Assembly (NCBI RefSeq): GCF_030272615.1
Contig: NC_081413.1
Span: forward strand, 553,811,136-553,875,135
Origin: Cryptomeria japonica
Taxonomy: Eukaryota; Streptophyta; Pinopsida; Cupressales; Cupressaceae
Reading direction: 5' to 3'
DNA: 64,000 nt
This document shows positions 1 to 11,344 of the stretch, in pieces. The translations under genes and the position numbers were made by a program. The notes beneath the pieces are model-generated. The model did no database searches. It was not told the DNA's origin and worked only from the letters and a program-made list of their open reading frames with translations. The first letter of the stretch is position 1. Each line of letters starts with the position of its first letter.

Positions 1-1215
1 TCTACCCTTAGTCAATTTTTCTATTCCAAACTAATATTTTCTTTTCAAAATTTCTCTCGTCTCCAAAAATGGAGAGTGGGTGATTACCCTCAAAATCTCA
101 AAATCTTTCTTAAGAAGCTCATTCTTTGAGTTCTCACAAGTTTCTAAAAACCAAAAAGGAAGGAAAAACAAAATGTAAAAAGACTCTCATTCGAATAGGA
201 AAAATCTAAATTAGATTTAACTTCTAATTTTCAATTTTCGCACAACTCAAAAAAATAATTTTTAAAGCGTCAAAAAGATCATTTAAAAGTAGAAACTTGC
301 CTAAAATTACCCCTAACCCCTAGGTATACCTTATGGGCTTTAGGAAACCCTATTAAACTACCCCTAGGTGTTCATTTAACCCATTTTAAACCCCTCTGAA
401 GTTTATTTTCGGGTCAAACATATGTTGACCACTCCAAAGATTATATTCCCAAAGTATTTATGACAACACATTATTTTATTTAAGAAAAACTATAATTAAA
501 CATTTTCCCACCAAGAGACAAAATAAAACATTTAAATTTTAAATCCACGCATGTGTCAAGTGACACAAATAAAACACTTCTTCAAAATAAAACATGAAGT
601 TGTCTCTTGTGGTTTTTACACATTAAATTTAAATAACACTAAACACTCATGCAACATATACTGTTACGAATAAAATACAACACAAACGGGGTGTTGTCTC
701 TCCAAATAGACAACCCCTGGCTCACGAACATACATAAGTCTAGGTTTGATTCTTCGTAATTTTCCATGGTCACATGGTAAATTTCCTGCACATCTCAATT
801 TACACATTAGTACTTCCAAATATCCATATATAATATAATTCAATAATATAACAATACACATCATTACTTGCATACAATTTTCATCTGCACAGATTAAATA
901 CATCTTTTATCAAGCAAATTCACATAAGCATTTTCATCCCAATTCACATAAACTAACCATACATCATAGTTCTATATTCATAGTAAAGTCCTGCAAATTC
1001 AATAACGACATCTATCATTGCAATATCATCCTATCTAAAAATCATGTTGTGTTCTATCTCATAAAGCATGTAAGTAAATCACCAAATCATAGCAATGTTA
1101 TCCAAATCCTGAAATCACATAAGTTCTAAGTCTCAAAATGCATCAAAATAAAGTATCCATAATAGTCTAAATATAAAATCCACTGAATGTCAGATTGAGT
1201 CGAGGTGAGGCCTCA
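1..1215 (-). repeat. E1 3' LTR, first 1.2 kb (window-truncated)
   Basis: This stretch aligns base for base, with scattered differences and small indels, to 5901-7119. It begins on the minus strand with TGAGGCCTCACC directly after the polypurine tract and pol stop. Base 1 falls inside the LTR, so its true end is not visible. Small open frames here (for example minus 664-903, and its twin at 6568-6804) occur in both LTR copies and look incidental. Confidence 0.85.
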
Positions 1216-1230
1216 CATCCTCCCCCTCTA
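1216..1230 (-). promoter_or_regulatory. E1 polypurine tract and pol stop
   Basis: On the minus strand the pol frame ends in TAG at 1230-1228. AGAGGGGGAGGATG follows, and then the LTR start TGAGGCC. This is the canonical position of the plus-strand primer of an LTR retrotransposon. Confidence 0.75.
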
Positions 1231-3345
1231 GGCATGAACTTCCTCCTGGAGTTCATCAAAGAGGTGGGGGTACTCTGATCTCATATGTGCTACGTCCTCC
1301 CATGAAGTCGTAACCTCATCATAACAATCCCACTGGACCCTAACCTGGTCCAGCTCTCGACCTCGAAGGGACAACGTCTGACGTGCCAAAATGCGAATGG
1401 GCTCCAAAGCTAGCTACCCGTCCGACTCCACCTACAAGGCATCCCAATCTAAAATGTGAGACTCATCATAGATATATTTTCTCAAAACTGAAACATGAAA
1501 CACATCGTGGATGTGTGACAGGCTAGGTGGCAATGCTAAACGGTAGGCAACTGGGCCTATCCTCTCAAGAATCTCAAAAGGTCCAACAAAGCGAGGTGCG
1601 AGCTTAGAACCCTTTCCGTAATGGATTGGACTCTTATGCTATCCCACTCTCAAGAAAACTCTGTCTCCAACCAAGTAGCTACGAGCTATCCTCTTTGCAT
1701 CAGCATATCTCTTCTGTCTATCCTAAGCCTCTCTGAGACGCTACCTAATAAAATCCACCTGCTGTTCCATATCCCGAACTATCTCAGGACCAATAGCAAC
1801 TCTATCCTCTATGCGATCCCAACTCAAGGCCGTCCTGCAAGGCCTGCCGTATAAAGCCTGATAGGGTGGCATCCCCAAAGAAGTATGATGCCCATTGTTA
1901 TAGGCAAACTCCACTAAGGGAAGATACTCCTCCCACCGGGTCTGATGATCCATGACGTACATGCGAAGCATATCCTCTAACACCTGATTGACCCTCTCTG
2001 TCTGACTATCTATCTCTGGGTGATAGGCTGTATTGAAATTGAGCTTAGTACCCATAGCTACCTGTAATGACTTCCAAAAGGATGAAGTGAAAAGAGAATC
2101 CCTGTTCGAAATAATCTTGCGGGGCACGCCATGTAGCCTAACAATGTCTCGCAAGAACACCTGTGCTATTGCTAGAGCTGTGAATGTAGTACGAACTGGT
2201 GAAAAGTGAGCTACTTTGGTCAACTTGTCAACTGTCACCAAGATAGCATCATGGCGACGAGAAGACATAGAAAGACCAATGATGAAATCCATGGATATAG
2301 TATCCCACTTCCACTCTGGTATAGCATAAGACTGAAGCAACCCACCTGGATGGCGGTGCTCCGCCTTTACCCTCTGACACTTGAGACATCGAGCTACTAT
2401 CTCAGCAATGAGCTGCCACATTCCCGGCCAATGATACAACTGTCTCAAGTCAGCATGCAACTTCTTAACCCTGGGATGCGCTGCATAAGGAGCTCTATGA
2501 GCCTCCGTGACAATGAACTCTCGCAACCCTCCGGAGGAAGGTACATAAATGTGTCCTCTGTGGTGTAACAGTCCATCGGACTCCAAAGAATAATCCACAT
2601 ATTTCCCTTCTAGAGTAACCTGAGAACGTAATACCTGACAAACCTCTGCATACCATCCATCCTCTGACAAGTGCCGAAGTATATGGTCTCTCAAGTCCGT
2701 ACCCATGGATATGGTGTAAACCTCGTGACGTCTCCTACTCAAGGCATCTGCAACTACATTTTCCTTTCCTTTGATGTAGTGAATGTCAAAATCATACTCG
2801 CATAAGAACTCCATCCATCTCCTCTGACGTGCATTAAGGTTCGGCTAAGTGAAGATGTATTGAAGACTCTGATGATCTGAATGCAACTCGATGTGATGAC
2901 CTAAAAGGAAGTGTCTCCACCTCACAAGGGCATGCACTACTGCTGCGAGCTCAAGGTCGTGAGTGGGATAATTAAGTTCATGAGTCTTAAGCTTCCTAGA
3001 CTCGAAAGCTATGGCCCTACCATCCTGCATAAGAACTGCCCCTAAACCCTCTAGGGAAGCATCTGTACAAACCATGAAGTCAGCTGAAGGATCTGGTACA
3101 ACAAGGATAGGAGCGCTAGTAAGTGCCTTCTTGAGTTCCTGAAAGGCCTTCTCGCACTTCTCTGTCCACTCAAATTTCTTCCCCTTACGCTGGAGAGAAG
3201 TAATAGGGTGTGCAACTCTGGAGAATCCCTCAACAAAACGTCGGTAATATCCTGCTAAGCCCATGAAACTCCTGACCTTTGTCACACTGGTAGGCGCTGG
3301 CCAATCTATAATAGCCCTAATCTTTGATGGGTTAACTTTAGGGCG
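1228..3345 (-). pseudogene. E1 pol remnant: RT thumb, RNase H, integrase, chromodomain-like tail
   Basis: One minus-strand frame runs through the region with premature stops near 2842, 1741, 1726 and in the tail. From the N-terminal side it shows the end of RT and the connection ([19 protein letters not shown], 3280-3220) and RNase H with acidic residues in [16 protein letters not shown] and LHSDHQSL. Next come the RNase H/integrase hinge (KGKENVVADALSRR), the integrase zinc finger ending CLKCQRVK, and a DDE core with D in MDFIIGL, D in NRDSLF and E in DSQTERVNQVLED. The tail at 1400-1230 has conserved tryptophans (VRVQWDCYDEVTTSWEDV), as in chromovirus C-termini. The RT active site is absent because homology starts only at VNPSKI, near 3335. 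The protein would reverse transcribe and integrate the element; this copy cannot. Confidence 0.9.
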
Positions 3346-4079
3346 AAAACGGAATGATTTTTTTTTTTTAAAATACAAATAAATTAACAAGTTCGCTCAC
3401 ACGACAAGCGTTAATGAATTTTCCATAATTATATTCGAGCTAATTCTGAAACGAACCAAGCATCGATTATTGTTTAATTATATTTGTGGAAATCTAACTG
3501 GTCTAATTTTATCTCCACGAGACACCTAGTCATTAAATTTTATTAAATCAATCACGATAAAGAAATTAGGAGAGGAAAATTAATTCAATCTCCAATATGA
3601 CTATATAGTCTAAACGTCCATTTTTAAATTTTAATGCTCTAATTAAATTAACTAGGGCATAATCACATTAAATACATTTAAAATTATAAGGCTAGGCTTA
3701 AAATCTTAGATTTATATAATTCACTTTCCTTTTACTTTCTATTTGGTATTCAAACGGAGGTATTTAAATATTAAAAACCTCTATTAAATATTTACTCCAA
3801 AATACAACTAGTATATATATATATATATAATAATCCTTTAAAAATAATAACTTTCCAATATAATAGTCAATATTTTTCCAACCCTAATTAGGGATTTTTA
3901 TTTTATATAAAATGACTCTAAAACCAAATCAACTAAACTGGTTATTATAATTTATCACCCCAGCCCTACCTGAGCTAGGGTTTATCCCCTTTTTTTTGTC
4001 TCTTATTTTTTTACAGGGCCGAACAACGGCGGCGGCCCTTTTTTTTGATGTAGGTTCGAAGAAGGGCGACGGGGAAGGG

Positions 4080-4290
4080 CACCACTGTGTGAACGCACAG
4101 TGGCGGCGCGGTACCACTGTGTGTCCACACAGTGGGAGCCGCTGGCGGCTCTCACCACTATGTGTCCACACAGTGGCGGCCGCGGCCGACACTGTGTGTC
4201 CACACAGTGGGAGCCGAAGCGGCCCACACTGTGTGTTTGCACAGTGGAAGCCGCGCGGCCCACACTGTGTGCACACATAGTGGGTCCGCG
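4080..4290. repeat. GC-rich array of about six CACTGTG/CACAGTG palindromes
   Basis: Units such as CCACTGTGTGTCCACACAGTGG recur at roughly 35-43 base spacing, separated by GC-rich spacers (GGAGCCGCTGGCGGC-like). They stand out in very AT-rich surroundings. Each unit is a near-perfect inverted repeat, so all reading frames across it give low-complexity Cys/His-rich shadow peptides on both strands. It lies inside the presumed E1 LTR. Confidence 0.85.
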
Positions 4291-4345
4291 AGCAACCAAA
4301 AGCCCTCTTTTTTTAAAAAAAATTATTTAAAAAAAAAATATATTT

Positions 4346-4376
<31 letters not shown>

Positions 4377-4505
4377 TTATAAATATAAAAATTATAAGTG
4401 TGGAAATATATATATATTTTTTTTCAATAAGATTTACATGCAAATTTTTTTGAAACAAAAATAACAAAGGAATAACATTGTGTAAAATCAAATTACATGC
4501 GCACA

Positions 4506-4507
<2 letters not shown>

Positions 4508-4557
<50 letters not shown>
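4508..4557. repeat. (AT)n microsatellite
   Basis: An uninterrupted run of alternating A and T of about 50 bases. Shorter AT runs lie at 3811-3829, 4347-4375 and 4570-4580. Confidence 0.95.
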
Positions 4558-4560
<3 letters not shown>

Positions 4561-5900
4561 TTTATTTTATATATATATATAATTTATAAATAAGCTTAGG
4601 CTCTATTTTTATTTATTTATTTTAATTGCTGGTAAAAACAAAGAAGTAAATCTATTGCTATGCTATTTATCAACACTATTTTGAAATACAATTTAGAAAT
4701 ACAATTTAGGAAATACTATTTAGAATTACAATATACTTTCCTATACATTCATTGATTTCACAATTAATAAAACAACTAATTTATTTACTTGTTAACAGCA
4801 AATACAAATCATGATTTTTCTGCAATTAAAATGGAGATAAATTCTCAGCTAAAAAGAAGAACTCAGATTTAAATAAAACTGATTTTTTTTATATTACAAA
4901 AGAAGCTTTTGCATGCAAATCAAAGCAATCCCTTTACTTTTCAAATAGAAATAGAAACATATCTGGCTTTTTACAACTCTTTCAATATTCTGCAAATATT
5001 ACAAGATGTTTCTTTATTTAACTACAATATTAAATCACATGTCCTATCTCAAAATTGCAACTTGCCTCTCATTCAACGAATGAGGTAAATTTCTACTAAC
5101 AAATTTAAACAAATAACTGCATATAGATTTAAGTATCTTCAACAATAATCTTCTGCATCTTTCCACTTTTCCTATTCTCTTCTCCTGACTTTCCTGCATA
5201 ATAAATCACAAAATGACCACGGAGTGCTCACCTCCCAGCCTAGGCTAACTGGTAGCCACCCCCGAGCTCGGAGAACCAATTCCTAGACGGGTAACAAACA
5301 GGCAAACACATAGAAGGCAAAATACATACAGATTTTCAGACACACTCCCAACTTGGCTTCACAGCACCACACTTTGGTGGTGCCCTTTTTTTTCAAGGGT
5401 GGCAGTGGACCAATACCCTGAGGAGAACTGCAAGTATGAAATAAACAAGTAGCCACCTCATGGAAAAATAAATATATCAAGAATCTCAACCCCTTATTCC
5501 TTATGCCCCCCAAAGGCATTCTAGCCTTATATCCCTCCTTATGACCCCCATTGCACAAACAGGCCATGCAACAAGGGTCACACAAAGATCCCTTGTGATC
5601 GCTCTCAAACGAGAGTCTCTCACTCGAGGGTTGTCACTGCTACCACCCACAAGATTCTCTTCTTTCCCAAGAGTAAGAGGTCTTGAGAAAACTCCCAAAA
5701 CACAACAAGCATAATGAAGGATTTTCAAATGAAATTCTAAAACAAGACATACACAAAAACACAGATTTCTTTCACCATTCATACACTCAAACACATGCAA
5801 GAAAATAACCATTTTAAGGAATGATCAAACGAACCTTAATCTGCCCAATGGTAGTTTTGAAATTTGAGGAAGAGCTGCCCAATCCACGAATCTTTTTCCT

Positions 5901-7119
5901 TCTACCCTTAGTCAATTTTTCTATTCCAAACTATTATTTTCTTTTCCAAAATTTCTCTCGTCTCCAAAAATGGAGAGTGGGTGATTACCCTCCAATTCTC
6001 AAAAATCTTGCTTAAGAAGCTCATTCTCTGAGTTCTCACAAGTTTCTAAAAACCAAAAAGGAAAGAAAAGCAGAATGCAAAAAGACTCTCATTCCAAAAG
6101 GAAAAATCTCAACTAGATTAAACTTTTAATTTTCAATTTTCGCACAACTCAAAAAAGCCAATTTTTAAAGCGTTAAAAAGATCATTTAAAAGTAGAAACT
6201 TGCCTAAAATTACCCCTAACCCCTAGGTATACCTTATGGGCTTTAGGAAACCCTAATAAACTACCCCTAGGTGTTCATTTAACCCATTTTAAACCCCTCT
6301 GAAGTTTATTTTCGGGTCAAACATATGTTTACCACCCCAAATATTATATTCCCAAAGTATTTATGACAACACATTATTTTATTTAAGAAAAACTATAATT
6401 AAACATTTTCCCACCAAGAGACAAAAATAAAACATTTAAATTTAAATCCACACATGTGTCAAGTGACACAATTAAAACACTTTTACAAAATAAAACATGA
6501 AATTGTCTCTTGTGGTTTTTTACACATTAAATCTAAATAACACTTAACACTCATGCAGCATATACTGTTACGAAAAATACAACACAAATGGGGTGTTGTC
6601 TCTCCAAATAGACAACCCCTGGCTTACGAACATACATAAGTCTAGGTTTGGTTCTCCGTAATTTCCATGGTCACATGGTAAATTCCCTGCGCATCTCAAT
6701 TTACACATTAGTACTTTCAAATATTCACATATAATATAATTCAAGGGAATAACAATGTACATCATCACTTGCATACAACTTTCATCCGCACAGATTAAAT
6801 ACATCTTTTATCAAGCAAAGTTCTCATAAACAATTTCATCCCAATTCACATAAACTTAACCATACATCATAGTTCTATCATCATAGCAAAGTCCTGCAAA
6901 TTAAATAACGACATCTATCATTGCAATATCATCCTATCTAACAATCAAGTAGTGTTCTTTCTCATAAAGCATATAAGTAAAATCATCAAATCATAGCAAT
7001 GTTATCCAAATCCTGGAATCATGTAAGTTCTAAGTCTCAAAATGCATCAAAATAAAGTATCCATAATAGTCTAAATATAAAATCCACTGAATGACAGACT
7101 GAGTCGAGGTGAGGCCTCA
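5901..7119 (-). repeat. E1 5' LTR, proximal part
   Basis: This is the partner of 1-1215. Its outer end on the minus strand is TGAGGCCTCACC at 7119, bordered by CTTCTA of the E2 pol sequence rather than by a polypurine tract, so it is the 5' LTR. Divergence from the other copy is small by eye (substitutions plus short indels), which suggests an insertion that is not ancient compared with the surrounding E2 debris. Confidence 0.85.
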
Positions 7120-9251
7120 TAGAAGTCATCCACCATTCATTTGTATGGCATCAGTTTGTCATCTTTTGTCTGATAGTCATTGTTGATCTGATTTATGACA
7201 AGTTGGGAATCTCCATAGACTTTCAGTTCCATGATTCTCCATTCCACAACCATTTTGATTCCTGTGATCATTGCCTCATACTTAGCAATGTTATTTGTGC
7301 ATGGAAACATGAGTGTATATGATCTTGGTATGGTGTGTCCTTCAGGGGTGACGATCAAGATACCGACACATGAGCCATGTTGAGTCTAGGAACCAGCAAA
7401 GTATAGGGTCCATTGCTTGGTGGTAACAGTAAGGACATCCCTATCTGGAAATTTGACCTCCATTGGTTGTTTATCTGGTAGTGGTGCTTCAACTAATTGA
7501 TCTGCAATTACCTATCCTTTGATAGCCCGAAGCTCTGTGTAGTGGATATCAAATTCACCGAGAATCATGACCCATTTAGCTAGTCTTCCTGTGAGAGCTG
7601 CTTTGCTGAGTAAATACTTGAGAGGATCAATTTTGGCTACTAGCTTGATTGTGTGAGATAGCATGTAATGTGAGAACTTTTGAGAAGTGAATACCACCGC
7701 TAAACAAGCCTTCTCAATGAATGTGTAATTCAGCCCATATCCATTTAAAGTTCTATTGATGTAATAGATAGCTCGTTCATTGCCGTCTTGATCTTCTTGT
7801 GCTAATAGTGCCCCCAATGATATGTAGAGAATAAGCAGATTTCCTGCCATTGGTGGTACCAGAACTAGTAGGTTCATTAGATATTGCTTGATTTGATAGA
7901 ATGATTCTGCACATTTGGCTTCCCATCTAAATGGTACATTCTTATGTAGCAAATGATTGAATGGTAGACTTTTATCTGCTAATTGGGTGATGAATCGCCT
8001 GATTGACTGGAATTGTCCTTGTAGATATATGAGTTGGCTAATGTTCTTAGGAGGTGGCATCTCCATGATGGTTTGTACCTTTGCTAGATCTACTTCAATA
8101 CCTTTTGCTGAAATGATGTAGCCTCATAATTTGTCTGATGTTACCCCAAAGACACACTTCTTAGGGTTTAGCCTGACTTGGAATTTCTCCAATATTTCAA
8201 ATATTCTCTCCAATATGCCCAAATGTTATGCTTGGGTAAATGACTTAGCTAGCAAATCATCCACATAGTCCTCCATGAAGGTATGCATCATATCATGAAA
8301 TATCATTGTCATTGCTCTTTGATAAGTTGCCCCAGCATTCTTTAAGCCAAAAGGCATGACATTCCAACAATACATTTCTGAAGGATAGGTGAATGATGTT
8401 TTATCTTGATCCTTTGGAGCTATCTTGATTTGATTATAGCTAGAAAAACCGTCCATTAATGATAGCATTGCATGGCCTGTTGTGAGGTCTACAATAATAT
8501 CGATGTTGGGAAAAGGAAAGTCATCCTTTGGACAGGCTTTGTTAACATCCCTAAAATCTGTGTATATCCTGATGCTGCCATCTAGTTTTGAAACTGGCAA
8601 AATGTTTGAAATCCATTCAGCATAGTCTATAGGTCAAATAAATCCGACGCCTAATAGTTTCTTTAGTTCAGCTTTGACCATTAGTGCTACATGCAGATTC
8701 ATCTTTCTCAATTTTTTCTTGACTGGCTTAGCTCTTGGAGCAATAGATAAATGATGCATGATTAAGTGTGGATCAATCCCAGGCATATCTGCATAGGACC
8801 AAGCAAAATTGATTTGCTTTTCTTTGAAGAATTTGATAAACTCTGATTTTTCTTCATCTGCCAAAGATTCTGCTAGGTGTATGTTTTTGGCTGCTTCTCT
8901 TGTACCAATGTTGATTGATTGAGTGGGCTCAATAAATATGGGTGATCGCTCCTGATAGTGTTCAGGAAGAGTGTCAAGTCTCCCATCCTTAAGTGCCTTA
9001 AAAATGTTTTCACCCTCATATGCATCCTTTATTTTTACTTTTATGTGATCTAGTGCTGCCATTGACTGGTTTTTAGTAGTAGATCCTTTATTTCTTTCAT
9101 TTTTGCAACTGAGAGACTTGGCACTCTCCTGATTGCAGATGACATTACTTTGTTTTTTGGTAGAGTCTCTTTCCGGGTTGACAGTACATAGGTAATGGAT
9201 AATGGAGTCATCATCTGGGAAAATAGTTACATTATGGTTTTTCAGGTTCAT
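7120..9251 (-). pseudogene. E2 pol: reverse transcriptase, RNase H, start of archaeal-type RNase H (decayed)
   Basis: A single minus-strand frame from 9251 to 7120, broken by scattered stops near 8630, 8223, 8127, 7509 and 7385. RT begins around 8640 (DFRDVNKACPKDDFPFP), with D in LMDGFSSYNQI, the fingers/palm NVMPFGLKNAGATYQRAM and the active site YVDD near 8258. The RNase H domain follows to about 7515 (YTELRAIKG end). The second, archaeal-type RNase H has NNIAKYEA and VYGDSQLVINQI (7290-7190), a hallmark of the Tat lineage. The N-terminal 200 codons (9251-8640) are the usual RT-upstream linker (IDPHLIMHHLSI). E1 truncates the frame at 7120. The domains would copy the element's RNA and degrade the hybrid; this copy is dead. 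Confidence 0.92.
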
Positions 9252-11344
9252 CCCAGTTTATGAGATCAGGAAAGACGAGTGGTAAAGAGTCATTGGGTGG
9301 GTCAAGTTTAGTTGCGGTAAGTGTCATGATAGAGGTATGAACAAGGTTGGCTAGGATATTGAATAAGGTAATGATATTTTCGAGGTCTTCAATGGTATCA
9401 TATTCCATGTAGACTTGCTCATAATGCCGCTTCTCATTTTCTTTGGCTTCGTAGATATTTTGTGGACTAAATTCAAGTAGTCTAAACTTTGTGCCTTGTC
9501 CTTCTTGAGAAAGGGGTGTATGAATAGTACTCTCAGGAACATCTTTAGTAATATTTGAACAACTGCCCCATTCATAGTCATTAGAATCAGTCTCAGAAGT
9601 GTTGTCCCAGAGTCTTTCAGTGTTGTGGACAGGTATGTTGTAGGGTGAAAAGAGGTCCCTGATGATTGATACCAGTCTGATAGTTTTCTCTTATTCTGTA
9701 TCAGATCCCGCTTGTACTCTTTGCATCTGTTCATATACTGTTTCTCCTTGGGGAGTAGTGATTTCCTCGGGGGGTGATTCTGTCTTGTTTGGAATAGGTT
9801 CCTAAACATGATGTACTTTTGCATAAGATGCTTCTTCTCTTTGAATCGCCAACTCTTGTTGTTTCTCTTTTTCCTAGTGTTCTCGTTCCTTCCTTATTGT
9901 TTCTATTGATTCATGCAGTGCCTCCTACCATGAGTCCTCCTTGTATTTCTTCTTTGCTTTCCACTGAGGTTTTTGATATTTATTTGGTTTCTTCTTTGGT
10001 GGTAGCTAGAGTGTGTCCATAGCCCAATCCTGTTTTGTCTCTAGAAAACTATGAAGGAGGATCCAATGGCTCTGTGATGCCTTCTTGATGCTTGTCGATA
10101 GGTCCTTTGCCATTGTACCCCATTTGTTGCATGATCAGGTATCCCTTCCCATACTATTGTGTTGGTATAGCTACTTCCATAGTAGCAGCTCTGACTTCTT
10201 CATCCATGTATAGCCAACTAAGGATTTCCTTTTCTTCTGATTCATGTGCTAGTGTACCCAATTGGATAAATTTGCCATCAAACTTGGTGATGGGCTATGT
10301 TGTTTAATGTGTTGATGCAGAAGGTTGCCCATGAGATTTTGGTGATGCTGGTAAGTTGGTTAGACACATGGGTTTAAAAGAGTATTCTCCCATGCCTTTC
10401 TCTTTGATTTTCATCTTCTATTTGAAATCCATGGATAAAGATTTGAGCTTTTCTTAATGATGATCTGGCAGTGAGGAATTTTGTTTTTCCCTATTATGTG
10501 GAACCAAGCTGTCTTGGGCTGCCCCCATAGCATTGCAATGTTGAAAGGGGTTATTATCTGTTGATATAGAAATCTCCTTCCCATTATAAGGGAATTTAAC
10601 ACACTAGTGGTAAGTTGAGGGTATCGCTTGCATTTCATGTATCCAAGGATGACCCAATAAAATATTATATGTGAGGTCTATGTCTAAGACTTGGCACATA
10701 GTGTCCCTTTGTATCAGTCCTACCTAAATAGGTAATATTATTGTTCACTTGGATGATCCTTTTTCATCATCATATGCTTTGATGGTGATTTTTTTGTGTG
10801 GATCAATAGACTACTCAGAGAAGCCTAATGCACAAATAAGTTTTAAGGTACATATATTGAGCCCAACTCCTCCATCTATTAATACTCTTTTAACTCGATG
10901 TTTGTAGACCAAGAATTCAATGTGAAGGATAGTATTATGTGGATGTCTTAATGAGATATTATCATGCTCAAAAAAGGTGAGATTATGAGGCCCTGTCATG
11001 TGAGCCACCATGGCTTGAAATTTGTCAATATCCAGATTTGGAGGTACATTTGTTTCCAATAGTGTTTGTTCCAAGATGTCTTTATGTTTTGGTGAAAGTT
11101 TTAATAACTCAAGTATGGATATTTGAGCAGGAGTTCTGCGCAGTTGACTTACCAAATCATATTGAGTCTTGGGGATAGTGGTTGCTGTTGATGTATGCCC
11201 TTTCAAGAAATATTTTTGAGCTCTGGTGGTTACATTGATCGATTCATGTTCGCGTTTGTCCTTGATTTTAATGACATTTACTTGATTGTCATCTGTCGAT
11301 ATATGATTGATGGTGTTATTGTATATGTGATTGATGTGAGCTCC
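9241..11344 (-). pseudogene. E2 protease with downstream G-patch-like segment
   Basis: This is in frame with gag. The retropepsin core is VLIDGGVGLNICTL (about 10895-10850), with DGG where classic enzymes have DTG or DSG; the second motif is [12 protein letters not shown] near 10640. Downstream at 10162-10070 the frame reads YGKGYLIMQQMGYNGKGPI, followed after a stop by KTGLGYGH. This matches the glycine spacing of a G-patch, a nucleic-acid-binding module known after the protease in some retroelements. An acidic linker then runs to a stop near 9241, where the pol frame takes over in a different register. Stops interrupt it repeatedly. The product would mature the polyprotein. The G-patch label rests on glycine pattern alone. 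Confidence 0.75.

Larger units (their letters stand above)
3346..5900 (-). repeat. Non-coding segment between the E1 pol breakpoint and the recognisable 5' LTR; probably the rest of a long LTR
   Basis: No protein-like frame and no primer-binding site (for example TGGTATCAGAGC or its relatives) was found here. The pol frame loses homology near 3345, next to a run of T at 3358-3369. The segment contains AT-rich sequence, palindromic GC-rich units (4080-4290), AT arrays and ordinary sequence up to the start of the duplicated LTR part at 5901. The simplest reading is that E1 has an LTR of well over 3 kb, and that a deletion joined it directly to pol. Insertion of a separate repeat is the alternative. 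The missing LTR end lies left of the window in the other copy, so this cannot be settled here. Confidence 0.45.
1..7119 (-). mobile_element. E1: chromovirus-type Ty3/gypsy LTR retrotransposon, internally deleted, 3' LTR cut by window edge
   Basis: A direct repeat (1-1215 and 5901-7119) frames a minus-strand pol remnant. Both copies end, on the plus strand, at the same GAGGCCTCA, so on the coding strand the LTR begins TGAGGCCTCACC. In the downstream copy a purine-rich tract lies directly before that TG, as expected of a polypurine tract and 3' LTR. The order on the minus strand is 5' LTR, RT C-terminus, RNase H, integrase, chromodomain-like tail, PPT, 3' LTR. Gag, protease and the RT catalytic core are missing, which implies an internal deletion. 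The flank at 7120 lies within a Tat-type RNase H reading frame, so E1 inserted into E2. The other insertion flank lies before base 1, so the TSD cannot be checked. The chromovirus (Tekay/Del-like) assignment is from familiarity with pol sequence and is moderately sure. Confidence 0.85.

Noticed and set aside
300-370. Telomere-like CCCTAA words (also 6210-6270)
   Set aside because: Irregular CCCCTAACCCCTAGG phrases within the E1 LTR, not a TTTAGGG array.
664-903. 79-codon minus-strand ORF, with a twin at 6568-6804
   Set aside because: It lies wholly inside the two E1 LTR copies, is interrupted differently in each, and has no recognisable domain.
4080-4290. CRISPR-like regular repeats and spacers
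   Set aside because: The sequence is plant nuclear LTR DNA, the units are themselves palindromic, and no cas genes exist.
4003-4464. Overlapping Cys/His-rich open frames on both strands
   Set aside because: They are translations of the palindromic CACTGTG/CACAGTG array; inverted repeats keep several frames open at once and no frame has a domain.
9351-9824. 157-codon minus-strand ORF
   Set aside because: It is out of frame with the gag-protease frame, which gives a more protein-like acidic linker over the same bases.
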